Positions 1 through 12,099 of a stretch of 64,000 nt of DNA are shown in pieces; the first letter of the stretch is position 1, and every line of letters starts with the position of its first letter. Below the pieces are notes generated by a model. That model saw nothing but the letters and a program-made list of their open reading frames with translations. It made no database searches and was not told where the DNA came from. The DNA is from Megaleporinus macrocephalus (lineage: Eukaryota > Chordata > Actinopteri > Characiformes > Anostomidae): positions 21,456,349 to 21,520,348 of the forward strand of contig CM038702.1 of NCBI GenBank assembly GCA_021613375.1. Direction: 5' to 3'. A program made the position numbers and the translations under genes.

Positions 1-79
1 CTTCAAAGAAGTAGTCCAGAATGAACTTGCGCACAAACTCTGGATTTAGAGTGTTATCAATCACTTCTGTCCTGCCGAA
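1..79 (-). CDS. cpne8: Copine exon, C2A domain, third of three seen (partial at window edge)
   Basis: Copines are cytosolic Ca2+-dependent phospholipid-binding proteins with two C2 domains and a C-terminal vWA-like domain; they move to membranes when calcium rises. Read on the minus strand, this exon starts after a pyrimidine-rich acceptor (tgtgtctttcag, cut between 80 and 79) and encodes [15 protein letters not shown] then [11 protein letters not shown], running off the window at base 1. This is the conserved stretch of the first C2 domain. The [13 protein letters not shown] form belongs to the CPNE5/8/9 branch; as I recall, CPNE1/3 differ here. The exon begins on a codon boundary, which matches the end of the exon at 2851-2897. 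The family is secure. The paralogue (cpne8) rests on remembered residues and is less certain. Confidence 0.9.
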
Positions 80-1189
80 CTGAAAGACACAGAAATGAAT
101 TCAGTATTAATGCAGAATTGCTGGACAATATTATCACATGAGGATTATTATCACTATATTCACTTGCACTATACTGATATCACAGCAGGCTACACTATGA
201 GTCTCTATTCAATCACAGTGTTTTTACTGATGGGGCATCCAGACCAATCACACTCTGTTCTAAAGGTTTCTGTGAGTGGTTTGATGGATCAAGGTATTCT
301 AATTTAACAAAAGCAAACTACTGTGATTAAACAAATGCAGGCAAACAAACATACTTGGGCACACAACTTGTTTGCAAAGTTATTATGTTCTATAAAATTT
401 ATATTTTAAATCATATTTAATAATAACTTACATGTACTTATTGTAATTCAAAATAATAGAACTTAAATAACAGTTTTTCTTAAACTGTGAAACGCACATT
501 GCAGCCTCGTCAGAGTATTGGGGCGTCTCCTCACAGATGTATAATGATCCCATTAAACTGTGTTACTAAAAAGTCACAAATTGGACTATTAACTGATTTG
601 GACTATAGACTTTAGACTTGACTTGTGTTTTTTTTATAAAAACTAATGTTTAAACTTTTAATGTTATCCTTACTGATATATCAAAAGCCTATACAAATGT
701 ATCACGTGTTACAGTAGTGACAAATTTAGCTCATTTTTTTAGCCAGTACATGCTTAGCAAATAGCTCTGAATAGTCGTACATACATTAATACATAATAAA
801 AGCACCTAATTGCAGAAAGTATGTTTTGGTAGAGACGTAAGATTGTAAGACTGTAAGATGAATCAAAATGCTCACCATGAGGGACAGGGATGCAGTTTCA
901 CTTCCTGCTCTAAAATGCAGGGCTGTGGCTAAAATAAGTGGTGTCAGGCTTGTGATTGGTTAGGAAATGCATTCAAAAGAGTTAAGCAACACTAGGACCA
1001 TCTAGTTTACATGGAGAGGAGAGAAATATAGTGAAATGTGTAATTTGTAATCTGTTGGAAAGATATTCACAAGACTTTGTACATGCATAGGATTAAAGAA
1101 AACACAGATTTAGGTTCCCGGAAATAAAAAATTTAGCTCATGATATTTCTTACATACAATGCCTGCCTGGTAAGCTTGTTTTTATGGAT

Positions 1190-1435
1190 GACTGTCACAT
1201 AGTTTATGGCAGGAACCCATCCCAAGGAAATCTGCCCCAAGCCCAGGAGATAACGACCTGGCCATACAGTGTGTAAAGGCCAGCTGGATCTATAGTCAGT
1301 TGGACTTGGTGTGCAGTTTCTAGTCAAATTCAGACCATTTTGGACTTTCCCTCAGACCTTCCCTAGGGCATATCCGCAACACGGTAGCTTCAAGAATAAA
1401 GCATATACTCTCAACTGGCCTTCCTCTTTATTTTT
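1190..1435 (+). repeat. Dispersed repeat family Y, copy 1 (LTR-like?)
   Basis: This stretch resembles 55960-56215 in the same orientation. Shared blocks include aaggaaatctgccccaagcc, the agataacgacc block, a gtgcagtttc(t/c)agtcaa block, and an aat(a/g)aagc block followed by a pyrimidine-rich cttcctcttt/cccctcttc tract. A polyadenylation-like AATAAAG upstream of a pyrimidine-rich end would suit the R-U5 part of an LTR. I found no TG...CA ends or target duplication, so only the dispersed-repeat status is supported. Confidence 0.5.
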
Positions 1436-2229
1436 ATGGCAAGAAAATAAGTTATGACATGTTAAATCTAAATCTTTTAAACCAAGTTATTAAACACATT
1501 AGAAAGAAATTAAAAGTTGAAGTTTAGGGGTTATAGTCCGCCACAGTTGCCTGCCAAACAAAAGTACTTGATAATTGTTTTTTTTGTATATTTAGCTTAT
1601 TATTATCTAAAGTAATACTTTGGGTTTGTAGGTCTGAATACTGAATAGTACTGTTTCTTCAGTATGAACACGTTCGGTAGAATGGTCCCACAATATCAGC
1701 TCAGTCTATCTTTATTATCTATAGTATGGTGTTTGCTGGTCTGTGTTTGTTCCTAATTAACAAGGTAATTATATATTTGAGATTGATATTACAGTAGCTG
1801 ATGGTGACTAATTGTATAATTCGCCCTTCTTGCAGCGCTAGCCCTCAATGTCTAAGTCAGCGTTGATTTAGAGCTCATTATCATTCGACAGCTGGGAATC
1901 AGTTACTACAACGTTCCTAGAACACTTCACACTCTCGGTCACTGGCTAAGACGCTCTCCAACTGTGTGAAGACAAATCTGCAAAACAGCGATGCTCCATA
2001 TTTTCAGTCTGTTTTAAGCATCTACCACCTGCCAGTCGCTACAATGCATACAAACAGCTTTGTGCATTTTACAGCCAATTAAATACTGACAATAAAACTG
2101 ATAACGTCTCTAGCCCCCAAGAATCCAGTGTCCTGCCTGATATAACTGGATGTCAGAAGTTGGGTCACAAAATGTCCATACTGGTCAACCCCTTAACTTC
2201 CAGATGGCAGACGTATATTTTAACACAGT

Positions 2230-2391
2230 TGGGTTTTAAAACAAGATTTTTTGGTGTGAAGCCATAGGAGGACCACTTTGGGTCCCCTAAAGAACCTTTA
2301 AATTAAGTTCTTTTAAAGAAGCACCAATTGGCAGGTTCTGTAGGTAACCGAAAGTCCTTTTTGGACAACTTTATTTTTAGGAGTGTACAAG
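2230..2391 (-). repeat. MITE-like fragment with AAAGAACC blocks
   Basis: It contains ctaaagaaccttt and ends in tttatttttaggagtgtac. The reverse complement of that end (actcctaaaaataaag) matches the block at 3213-3230 (gctcttaaaaataaaggtgt). Such ends with AAAGAACC interiors are typical of small teleost non-autonomous DNA elements. Boundaries and superfamily are uncertain. Confidence 0.35.
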
Positions 2392-2850
2392 TTATGCCTG
2401 TGACAGAGTCTATCTGATGTCCTGCAGAGGGAACGACCAACAGGGTCTGCTGTGTTTCAGCTTAATAATCTCATCCACTTTAACTAATAAGTCACGACAT
2501 GTCGTGTGAGGGAGGGCAGAGGTTGTGGGGTGGAGTAAAAAAAAAAAGAAAAGCTGGATGATATGAGCCATGGTGACATTCCCCAGCGCATTTATTTTAT
2601 CTGACCAGGTCATGATTGAAGCTAATGCACGTACAGCTTCCCCACCTCCACCACCACCACTCTTAATGACTATGGAAGAGGTTGATCTTTCTGATTAGCC
2701 AAAAAAGACAGGGGAAAAAAAGAAGCGAGCGAGAAATGACTGCAGGAATGTTTGAGACTGCTATTTGACGAGTAATTCAGCCTGGCATTTGCATGCATAC
2801 ATATTCATGTGGTTTGTGTCGGCAGACGCCTGACGGAGCGCCCCACTCAC

Positions 2851-2897
2851 CTCTCTCCACTCCTTGTTGCCGATGCCTTGGGTGTACAGCACGCAGA
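2851..2897 (-). CDS. cpne8: Copine exon, C2A domain, second of three seen (47 bp)
   Basis: On the minus strand a pyrimidine-rich acceptor (ttcctcctgcag) is followed by 47 bases and a strong donor (gtgagt). The two leading bases TC complete an ATC (Ile) codon with the final A of the 24863-24903 exon. The remaining 15 codons read CVLYTQGIGNKEWRE, and the exon ends on a codon boundary, so the next exon starts with FGRTEV. Across the three exons the C2A core SDP-I-CVLYTQG...EWRE-FGRTEV is rebuilt without a gap. Very short exons are normal in copines. Phase agreement on both sides plus family identity make this a firm call. Confidence 0.9.
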
Positions 2898-3212
2898 CTG
2901 CAGGAGGAACAGGAGAAAAGAGACAGCATTATAAACGGGGGAGAAACAAAGAGCAGTTTTAAGTGCCAGAAGACATGAAGTGCACGCAGCTCATGAGCTG
3001 GAGATAAAAAGCACAGCCAAGAGTCGTCTCTCCTTTAACTGGGTTATAATTAGGGCTGTTTATCTCCACCTTTCAAACGATATGATGTGCATTTGGATAC
3101 ATGGTTTATGATATGATTCGGTTAAACAAGTTTTCATGCTCTGAATCACTACTTTTCCAAGAGAACAACCACTCTTTTTCTCTCTCGTTCTTATTTTCCC
3201 CCTTAACATTAA

Positions 3213-3310
3213 ATGCCTCAGCTCTTAAAAATAAAGGTGTCAAAATGGGTTCTTTGTAGGGACTTCACAAAGGAACTGCTTTTTCCTTTAAAACCCCTCA
3301 ATGAATAAAG
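3213..3310 (+). repeat. MITE-like end (AAAAATAAAGG type)
   Basis: The stretch starting gctcttaaaaataaaggtgt and continuing into gggttctttg resembles the inverted end of the 2230-2391 fragment. It looks like one terminus of a small palindromic DNA element. The distal end was not resolved. Confidence 0.3.
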
Positions 3311-3419
3311 AACATTGTTGTAAACAAGATGAGCATTTAAAGCATTTTTAATTTGTGTAACCTAATTTAGTCTACTTCACACTCTGAACTAACATCGAGG
3401 AAATATAACACCAGAACGA

Positions 3420-3880
3420 TGTGGTGTCCACTCCTATCATGTGAAACAAGAAAACAAGGAGGTCTCTCTCTGCACTCAGTCCAGAAGAAATGGTGCAAGC
3501 TCAAAATGTTGCAGCATCAAGCTTCATCAATACATACTTAAGAGGGTCTCCGGTTATGCCCTGTGTTTCTTCTGTTGGTCTATGTCCTTGTTTACATCTT
3601 TTCATTCCCATGTGCTTCTGTTGACATCATATACTCCTCTTGTCTCCTCCTCCCACCTGTCCTGAGTTAGTGTCTCCGCCCTGTCCCAGGTGTTCCCTGT
3701 TCCCTTTGTCTACTTATACCCTCTGTTTGCGCCTGTCCTTGTTCAGCATTGTATGTTTCTGTGTCTATGTGTAGTTGGCATGTGATAGTTGATGTTTTTT
3801 ATTATTTATTATTATTAAGTATGGCTGATAATAAAAAGCTGCACTTGTATCCTCCTCTCCTGCCTTTGCCTGCTACAACA
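3420..3880 (+). repeat. Candidate solo LTR of a fish retrotransposon
   Basis: The stretch begins TGTGGTGTCC and ends CTGCTACAACA, giving the TG...CA ends expected of an LTR. It has a pyrimidine-rich middle with a TATA-like block (acttataccctctg), then GATAATAAAAAGCTGCACTTG and a short cctcctctcctgcctttgcc tail, which is the usual R-U5 layout of fish Gypsy/ERV-type LTRs. I found no flanking target duplication, so the call is tentative. No open reading frame of a virus or retrotransposon lies next to it. Confidence 0.35.
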
Positions 3881-3898
3881 TCACAATATCACTTATAT

Positions 3899-4090
3899 CA
3901 TATCACTTCTTTTGTTTATTGCCAAATGTGGTTTCTTGCCAGAGGCAGCTGATGGTCTTTCTTTCACTGGCTACATATCCTTAAATTATCTCATTCATAT
4001 CACTTCTTTTGTTTACTGCCAAACATGGTTTCCTGCCAGGGGCAATTACTGGTCTTCCTTTCATTGGCTTATATGATCTTATTGGGAGCA
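3899..4090 (+). repeat. 97-bp tandem duplication (two units)
   Basis: Units begin catatcacttcttttgttta at 3899 and 3996. They share the gccaaa, ggtttc(t/c)tgccag(a/g)ggca and tggtctt(t/c)ctttca blocks with scattered substitutions, so the duplication is not recent. Confidence 0.75.
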
Positions 4091-6071
4091 GGACCTTCTA
4101 CATTACTCACCAGAGGTTCAAAAACGTTATCAAGGCAGCTGTACATTTCATCTGCTCACGTTGGACTAAATTCAGACTCAACACTATAGTGACAGTCGCC
4201 TCTAAAGGTACAAAGTGGTATTACAAGTCAGCTAGGCAGGGGCTAGCTGGTTAGCATGCTAACTTCAGCAGATATCTCTGTGACATGACGCATATATGTC
4301 TCAGACATACCATCATAACTGATATTTCTTCACATTCTGTCGATAGGTTTCATTCATTTTGGAACATTTTGGAACTTTTATATAGTGTAAAGGTTGCACA
4401 CCAATTAAATGGTTTTCCAAGAACATACAATTTCAGTTCAAGAACCATGAAGGAACCTCTAAATCCAAAAGAGAAGTTGTCATACGTATGAAGTCTGCTG
4501 ATACACTTAATTAAGGTTTTTTGCGTGATGCCAAAGAAAAATTACTTTTATTGTTTTCTGAAGAACCTTGTAATGAAAGTTCTAGCGAATCTTACAAGGG
4601 AAGTAAGATTTGCAAGAGTGAAGAGCCTCCACATAATATAAAAGTTCTATAAAAAACTTAAATTGTTATAATTTATTGTTATAATTTGTAAAACATTGCA
4701 TAAAACACAAGGAGGTTATGTACATTTAAAAACGTTTATGCTCGCACATCTCATTCACTAAAAAACTGTTCTTTATAGAAACATCTTTAAGGAAGAGACG
4801 CTTCTAAAGCATCATCCTCAAGAACGTTTTGGTACTTTTAGGTAACAAAATTAAACTGAGATAATGGAATGAACGCGAACTTCATTCTTTGAACATATTT
4901 TGGCACAGGCTTTCACACCCACACAGGTGAGTTTATTGCCAACATGTTATCAGTCACATGACTTAACATGAGTATATTAAAGGCTCATAGAACTTTCTGA
5001 AGTCATTAGAGACTCAATAATCCATTTATAACATGCAACTAATATGCACCGCAACTGCTGGTCTGGACAAGCCCTACAAAACATCCCGTTCATCCTATCA
5101 GCAACTGTGAGTCCCTAAATTCAGAGTGTCGCTTCTGATGATCCAATCAGGAAAAGCCACAGGAAGTGTTCTAGCTTGTCTGAGAGGTGGCAGTATTGGT
5201 AGGAACACTTCCTTTAACTGAACTACAGGCCTCTGTTTGACTCCCATTTCCGTCAGATATGTTTTGACTTAATTTTTGGTATTAGAACTGACAAACAAGG
5301 ATTACTTGAAACAGACACGACTGTAACAATCTAGGCCTGTTCACATTTTAATGATAATAATATAAGCACTGGCTGATTTAAATGTGTATTTTGTTTGCAT
5401 GCAAAAGGTAACACTGTTGAGACGGACTAGATGTGTTTTTGTTGTTGTGAACTCAAGCTGGCATTAGCATAGTGGAAATGTGTTCACTTATTCATGTAGT
5501 TTCCCCCGGGCCTACTTTTGTTTAGCTACAACATCAAAATCCAGCTCAGTTATGTGCCATTTTAAACATAAAACTCAACAATGTCTGGTCTAATAGAAAT
5601 TTGAGAACAAATACATTTTACAAGTTTTCTTTAGAAAACCTTTAGATCGTGTTCGAAGAAATGCATCTGGAATCAGTCACGTGTCACCTATTAAATCATA
5701 AAAGGGTGAAGTTTGATGCTGAATTCACAACATTTCTTCTAGATTGGTAAGTGATAGGGGAGATCAGTGAAGAGGGAGGTGGAGGGACTGTGTGGAGAAT
5801 AAAATGTGCTGTAAAGCTTGTCCAACATCAGCTACAGAGTAGCAGGTCTGTGTACGAGGCACGAATAGGTCAATAAAAAACGAATATGGAAGGATGGAAG
5901 TGTTTTATGTAGCAACCACACATTTGATTCCCTGCACATGAAGGAAGTGAGAGTAAAAGCTGGTCACCCAGGTCTGAAATACAGTTCCCTCAGTGTTGTT
6001 ACATCAAAAGCATCTGAAGTGTCTGAGAGCTGTATTATCTCTCATAGAGCTCTGTCCAGTGTGTCTGGTGG

Positions 6072-6072
6072 C

Positions 6073-6149
<77 letters not shown>
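6072..6149 (+). repeat. Compound (TA)n-(TG)n microsatellite
   Basis: About 38 bases of alternating TA (with one G interruption) run into about 42 bases of TG. The three open frames across it (YIYIYI/CVCVCV and antisense HTHTHT) are artefacts of the dinucleotides. Confidence 0.95.
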
Positions 6150-6151
<2 letters not shown>

Positions 6152-6865
6152 TTTGTGACTGTATGCATGTCTGAGGAAAGGCAGAGAGAAGCAGAAAGAG
6201 AAAATCAGAAGAAGTGTGTAGGTGGAAACTAGCCAAAGAACTACATTATTCTACGGGTGTGACTATTTCACCATGACTTATCCTCACACGACTAATCAAA
6301 CACTATATGTCTCTTATTTAACACTCACAAAAGATCTTGCAATGGAAGCTAACATTACTATTGAAATGTCTGGGAATGTTTACAGTGCATGAAATCCAAT
6401 TTTGTATCAGATACATGTATAAAGTATAAAGATAATAGTCAGATTTTATCATTACCAGTACACAATTGGCTAAAACAAGCCATAAATAGCAGTCTGCTCA
6501 AATACAGTCTGATGAGTGTAGAGCAAAAAAGACAAGTGTGCCACCACAGAACGAACATGAGGGACCTCCAGTTCAACACACATGATAAACTGAAACAGCC
6601 CCTTAAAGGGGAATGCATTTTTGCATGTTCTGTCAAATTCAGTCACTGAGATGTAAACAAAGTCATTTTAAATGTTTTGATGTGAGTTCTTAAGAGTTTT
6701 CTTAAATCTAAAATAAACAGTTGAAGCTGTGTGTCGTCTGAGTATTTAGGCTATATGGAATGTTGATAATAAATAAGAAATAAAATAGTGGTAAACGAAT
6801 AAATTAACAATCTTCTACACTGCCTAACATTTGCATGCACCACTCTTCTACAAATGCATTCAAAT

Positions 6866-6886
6866 ATATATATATATATATATATT
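6866..6886 (+). repeat. (TA)n microsatellite
   Basis: Ten uninterrupted TA dinucleotides in intron sequence. Confidence 0.9.
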
Positions 6887-7124
6887 GACTTTGTAAGTTT
6901 CTCCAGAGGGGAACATTTCACACCAAACCACTCTGAATGCGTTAGTTCACATCTTAGTAACTCAGCTATACAGGACTTTTTTAATCAGTATCAATTACAA
7001 AACCTTTATCTCAGTTGGGACCTAGTATTATATACCTAGTGTTATAATATGACAACAAGCCAGGCGCTCCCTCTCCTCTTTAGGACGAAGGATGCAACAT
7101 CTATGATTTACATTAGCAATCCTG

Positions 7125-7205
7125 GATCTGTTTATATATGGCTTCTCCTTCGGTAGAGTTTTAACTTGCAGTTGTGGATGCAGTGATGAACTGTGTTCAC
7201 AGAAA
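7125..7205 (-). pseudogene. Tc1-type transposase remnant, distal part (split by LINE insertion)
   Basis: On the minus strand the sequence from 7205 downward reads [20 protein letters not shown] in one frame. This matches the helix-turn-helix region of fish Tc1 transposases. It continues the reading that stops at about 10205 on the other side of the L2 LINE (…NTFQK). The two halves were therefore one decayed Tc1 copy before the LINE landed. The catalytic DDE part is not seen below this point, so the element was already truncated or has decayed beyond recognition. Confidence 0.7.
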
Positions 7206-9353
7206 AATACATCTCAGAACTTTATTGAAACTCTTCCAGATTTATCAACCATAATTTTTCCATCATCAGACCCAACCGAGCTAGACAGAATAACTGACTG
7301 CGTAGAAAATACGCTCCGACTAACTTTAGACAACGTTGCACCTATAAAAATTAAAAAGATGCAACAGAAAAAGCTCGCTCCGTGGTACAACAATGAAGTA
7401 CGCACCTTAAGACAGACAGTACGGAAATTAGAACGCAAATGGAGAGTGACCAAGCTAGAGGTATTTCACTCTGCTTGGAAGGACAGCCTTAGCAGTTACA
7501 GAAAGGCACTTATTAAAACACGCTCAGCATACCTGTCCACACTCATCGAACACAACAAAAACAATCCTAGAGTTTTATTTAGCACCATCGCAAAACTTAA
7601 AAAAAATCAGGCAGGAACGGAACCTCAGATACTCGCCAACTACAGCAGAAATGATTTCATGGACTTTTTCAATAGCAAAATCGAGAATATTAGACAAAAA
7701 GTTCTACCAATACGAGTAACCTATCCTTCATCCGGTTTGGCTCAAACAGCACAAAATGTGATTTTAGAAGAAAGACTAGAAACATTTTCTCCACTACAGC
7801 AGACAGAACTAGAAAAACTTATCTCTTCCTCAACTTCTGCTACATGCACACTCGATATGATTCCAACAAGCCTATTGAAACAAGTATTACCAGCTATTAT
7901 TAAACCTCTCTTAACTATCATCAACTCTTCTCTTAGTCTGGGTCATGTACCTAAGTCTTTTAAACTAGCTGTGATAAAACCCTTGATAAAGAAACCAAAT
8001 CTTGACCCCAGAGAACTGTCCAGTTATAGACCCATTTCCAATTTACCTTTTATCTCTAAGATTTTAGAAAAGGCTGTAGCTCGACAACTCTGTTCTCATC
8101 TACATAAGAACAACATATATGAAAAATTCCAATCTGGTTTTAGGCCACATCACAGCACAGAGACAGCTTTAGTTAAGATAACAAATGATCTTCTTCTTGC
8201 CTCTGATCAGGGCCACGTATCTCTACTGGTGTTACTAGATCTAAGTGCAGCTTTTGACACTATAGATCACACTATTCTCTTGGACAGGCTAGAAAATATA
8301 GTTGGAATCACAGGAACAGCGTTATCCTGGTTCACATCTTACCTTAGTGATCGCTTTCAGTTTGTAAAGATAAATAATGTAACGTCTAACACTACAAAAG
8401 TGAAATATGGAGTTCCACAAGGTTCTGTTTTAGGTCCTCTGTTATTTACACTATATATGCTACCATTAGGCTCAGTTATAAATAGACATGGAATTAGTTC
8501 CCAGTGTTATGCCGATGATACACAACTGTACATATCAGCCAAACCAGATGACAAATCCAGATTAAATAAGATAGAAGATTGTGTAAGAGATATTAGACTT
8601 TGGATGCTGCAGAACTTCCTTCTTTTAAACCCAGATAAAACGGAAGTTCTCCTCCTCGGCCCAAAGGCTGCTCGGACTAAATGTTCAGATTTAATGTTAA
8701 ATCTTGCTGACTTCTCTGTAGTTCCTGGTTCAGTAGCCAAAAATCTTGGTGTAACAATTGACTCAGATCTGACATTTAATCAACACATAGGTAATATTAC
8801 AAGAACAGCGTTTCTTCACCTACGAAACATTTAAAAGTTAAGAAATGCGTTATCTCTGTCTGATGCTGAAAAGTTAGTGCATGTCTTTATAACCTCAAGG
8901 CTAGATTACTGTAATGCATTATTGTCAGGATGCTCCAGCAGGAACCTGAATAAACTTCAGTTAGTTCAGAACGCTGCAGCTAGAGTACTAACTAAAACCA
9001 GGAAATTTGATCACATCAGTCCAGTTTTATCAGCGCTACACTGGCTTCCTGTTAAATTCCGTATCGACTATAAAATTCTATTACTGACGTATAAAGCCCT
9101 GCACGGTCTCGCACCGGAGTACCTGCAAGATCTAATTTCCTATTATGAACCGCCACGTTCACTCAGATCACAGGATGCTGGTTTTCTAATAGTTCCTAAA
9201 ATTCAGAAGACTACAATGGGGGGAGGAGCTTTTTCCTACAAAGCCCCAAAATTGTGGAATAATCTCCCAGTTAATGTTCGGGACTCTGACACAGTCTCAA
9301 TATTTAAGTCTAGACTAAAAACATACTTGTTTAGTGTAGCTTTTGGTTATTAA
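7206..9353 (+). pseudogene. L2 ORF2 (reverse transcriptase) with one in-frame stop
   Basis: One frame runs from the element's 5' break ([13 protein letters not shown]) to the stop at 9351-9353, broken only by a TAA at 8832-8834. The other copy has TCA (Ser) there (RNISKLRN), so a single base change made the stop. Counting from the first ATG (7359), reverse-transcriptase motifs include [39 protein letters not shown] and the catalytic YADD at about residue 384 (8508-8519). C-terminal [23 protein letters not shown] and LHWLPV are the usual L2/CR1 thumb-side signatures. The ORF lacks the endonuclease because of 5' truncation. Without the stop the RT part would be intact. Confidence 0.92.
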
Positions 9354-10204
9354 TCTTCTCTTTTAGATAAAGGCAGGAGATCTGGGGGTTCTTGGACACA
9401 GAGGTTTATGGTAAACTGAGATGTTGGTGCTGTTGTTCCACCACTTCACGCGATCACACAGGTTTGTTGATGGTGGAGTGGGGGGACCCCAGTGTCTCAG
9501 GGTACTCTCATGTCCATGTTACCTTCTGGTTCTCTCCTTTTAGTTTAGGCTGTTATAGTTAGATCTGCCGGAGTCACCAACCACACTCTAAAATTCTGAA
9601 AATTCATATTCTCTACAGTCTTACTCCTGAGCCCAACTAACTCTTTCTCTTTACTCTTCCTGAGGAAATGACTGTCCTCCTGTCTGTTGAAGGCTGTTGA
9701 AGGACTGATCATCGGGCCATCACCCCACCATCACCAGCCAGCTCACCTGTCCATTTACTGCTACACCCTCAGTTACATCACTGTGCCATCCAGATGCACC
9801 AGCACTGAGATAGGATGGGACTGTTTCAGCTCACACCCACTTTACATAAAGACTCAGTCATAGACTGCCTCAGCCAGAGACTGCCTCAGTCATACACTGC
9901 CTCTATCTGTGCAGCTTCTAAAGCTTTGCTATCCAGATTTCAAACAGAGACTCCTTTCTTTGGTATTTAGTTCAAACTGTAAATACTGTTTGACCAGAGG
10001 AGGATGGGTCTCCCCTTGTGAGTCTGGTTCCTCCCAAGGTTTCTTCCTCCAGTTGAGGGAGTTTTTCCTTGCCACTGTTGCCTCTGGCTTGCTCACTGGG
10101 GGATATATGTTATAACTGTTTTCAAAACTCTGTAAAGCTGCTTTGAGACAACATCGTTGTAAAAAGCGCTATACAAATAAAATTGACTTGACTTGACTTG
10201 ACTT
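7206..10204 (+). mobile_element. L2-type LINE, copy 1 (5'-truncated, about 3.0 kb)
   Basis: Non-LTR retrotransposon copy with the C-terminal edge of the endonuclease region, a nearly complete reverse transcriptase and a full 3'UTR of about 850 bp. It ends in gcgctatacaaataaaattg followed by TTGAC repeats, the tail used by fish L2 elements. The 5' break falls inside the linker after the endonuclease, as expected from incomplete reverse transcription. It is collinear with the minus-strand copy at 11203-15365 and sits inside a Tc1 remnant (7125-7205 and 10205-10460). No clear target duplication was seen. Confidence 0.93.
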
Positions 10205-10460
10205 TTGGAAAGTGTTTCTGAGTCCACGCACACAGTCATCTCTGTTTTTAATGCAGTGCATACTCAAAGGTCCAAAGATCATGGTCATCCAATATTTGTA
10301 TTGGGTCTTGTCCCATATGGGGATTTCTCTGAATCTTTTAATGCTACTGTTAGATTTAGATGCTGAAAATGCAAATTTATGTTGAAATATCTTATTTTGG
10401 TCCTGTTGCACTATTTGCCCAGACAGTTTTTCACAGAGTGGTGAACCCAACCCTGACTTC
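10205..10460 (-). pseudogene. Tc1-type transposase remnant, N-terminal part
   Basis: The minus strand encodes GSPLCEKLSGQIVQQ, then IKRFRE, then HCIKNRDDCVRGLRNTFQK. These match the start and first DNA-binding segment of fish Tc1/mariner transposases (…RGSPLCEKLR..IVQ…IIKRFRE…). Several segments between them are scrambled by indels. The frame stops exactly where the L2 LINE begins (10204) and resumes at 7205. Confidence 0.72.
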
Positions 10461-10984
10461 TGAAAGACTCCGCCTCTCTGCGATCTTTTTATATCAAACC
10501 ATGTTATAGCAGTCCTGAAGTAACTTGAATGGATTGCACTGACAGGGTAATGGAGTTCCGAGCATCAGCCCTTCATTTACAGTGTTTTGTTCTGTGCAGC
10601 TTCACTTTATGTGGCTATAAAATGTTATTAGCTAATGTAATTGTAGAAGAACAGACATTGTGCTGAGATGCATGGGCCTGCATTAGATGCATTAGCCATG
10701 GCGTCTCTACTGGCCAGAGGAGGTCCACTAATGCTAAGAGACTAGGGCAGCAGCACTCAGCATTACAGAGGCCTAAACTCAGCACAAGTGCCTAATCTCA
10801 TGAATGTATGGTTGTGCGGCTGACATCGGTACAGTTCATGCTGATGTTCTGCAGACTGAGGCCTGGCGATGGAGAACAGTCTCTCGTTCCTCCAGAAAAA
10901 AAATAACTGTTTAAACTGTTGTCCTGAAGGGATTAGTCCACCCCAGTTTGATGATCTCAGAATTGGAGGAACGAAAGACTTATA

Positions 10985-11095
10985 AAATTTTATTTTATAA
11001 CCTGCTTTGAGCAGACAGTCTTTCACAGAGCGGCGAACCCCTCCCTAACTTCTTAAAGACTTCACCTCTCTTTTATGCCCAACCTTCCATGCAAC
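10985..11095 (-). pseudogene. Second Tc1-type N-terminal scrap
   Basis: The minus strand has LGRGSPLCERLSAQ followed by unrelated sequence. This is the same N-terminal block as at 10.45 kb, in the same orientation, and lies between the two L2 tails. No further transposase can be read, so it is an isolated fragment. Confidence 0.55.
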
Positions 11096-11667
11096 ATCAA
11101 ATTTCCACCAATGAGGTCTCCAAATCCACAATTCCTACATAGCGTTGCTTTAAAATAAATCTGAAAAAAATCCTGCCCCCCATTTTCATGTCACTAAATC
11201 AAATTCAAGTCAAGTCAAGTCAAGTTTATTTGTATAGCGCTTTTTACAACGATGTTGTCACAAAGCAGCTTTACAGGAATTTTAAAAACATGAAAAACAT
11301 GAAATCACAGCTGTTTATCCCCCTGTGAGCAAGCCAGAGGCAACAGTGGCAAGGAAAAACTCCCTCAACTGGAGGAAGAAACCTTGGGAGGAACCAGACT
11401 CACAAGGGGAGACCCATCCTCCTCAGGTCGAACAGTATTTACAGTTTATAAACTAAAGCTGAGTCTGAAGGTAGAAGCTTTAGAAGCTGTACGGGTGCTA
11501 CATCAGGTGGATGATACAGTGATGCAGTCAAGGATGGAGCAAATGGCACAAATGGAGAGGAGAACTGGTTGGTGCCAAGTGACGGGGGGGGCCCTGGTGG
11601 TCAGTCCTTTACAGTATTCGGCGGGACAGGTGGGCGTTTTTTTTTCCTCGGAAAGAGAAAAGAAAGA

Positions 11668-12063
11668 GTTAGTTCTGGTTTGTGTTAGTACAGAGACAGA
11701 GTTAGTTCTGGTTTGGGTTAGTACAGAGACAGAGTTAGTTCTGGTTTGTGTTAGTACAGAGACAGAGTTAGTTCTGGTTTGGGTTAGTACAGAGACAGAG
11801 TTAGTTCTGGTTTGTGTCAGTACAGAGACAGAGTTAGTTCTGGTTTAGGTTAGTACAGAGACAGAGTTAGTTCTGGTTTAGGTTAGTACAGAGACAGAGT
11901 TAGTTCTGGTTTGGGTTAGTACAGAGACAGAGTTAGTTCTGGTTTGTGTTAGTACAGAGACAGAGTTAGTTCTGGTTTAGGTTAGTACAGAGACAGAGTT
12001 AGTTCTGGTTTGGGTTAGTACAGAGACAGAGTTAGTTCTGGTTTGTGTTAGTACAGAGACAGA
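11668..12063 (-). repeat. 33-bp minisatellite, 12 units, inside the L2 3'UTR
   Basis: Twelve units of gttagttctggttt(g/a)(t/g)gt followed by tagtacagagacaga fill 396 bp exactly. Units differ mainly at two positions (g/a and t/g), giving interleaved variants. Because 33 is a multiple of three, an accidental plus-strand frame repeats an 11-residue unit. The related single motif gttagttcaggtttggagta at about 12786 suggests the unit came from the LINE's own 3'UTR. Confidence 0.95.
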
Positions 12064-12099
12064 GGCTGGCGCTTGTTAAGCGTTACTACCGTACTTTAG

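Larger units (their letters stand above)
80..2850 (-). other. Copine intron (between the 2851-2897 and 1-79 exons)
   Basis: Bounded by a GT donor (gtgagt, reading minus from 2850) and an AG acceptor (reading minus at 80-81). The stretch is AT-rich without convincing coding potential. It holds the left copy of a dispersed repeat (about 1190-1435) and a MITE-like fragment (about 2230-2391). I see nothing else in 80-1190 or 1436-2230. Confidence 0.75.

Noticed and set aside
11384..11848. 154-residue plus-strand frame with an 11-residue repeat (ELVLVCVSTET)
   Set aside because: It is antisense to the L2 3'UTR and open only because the minisatellite unit is 33 bp.
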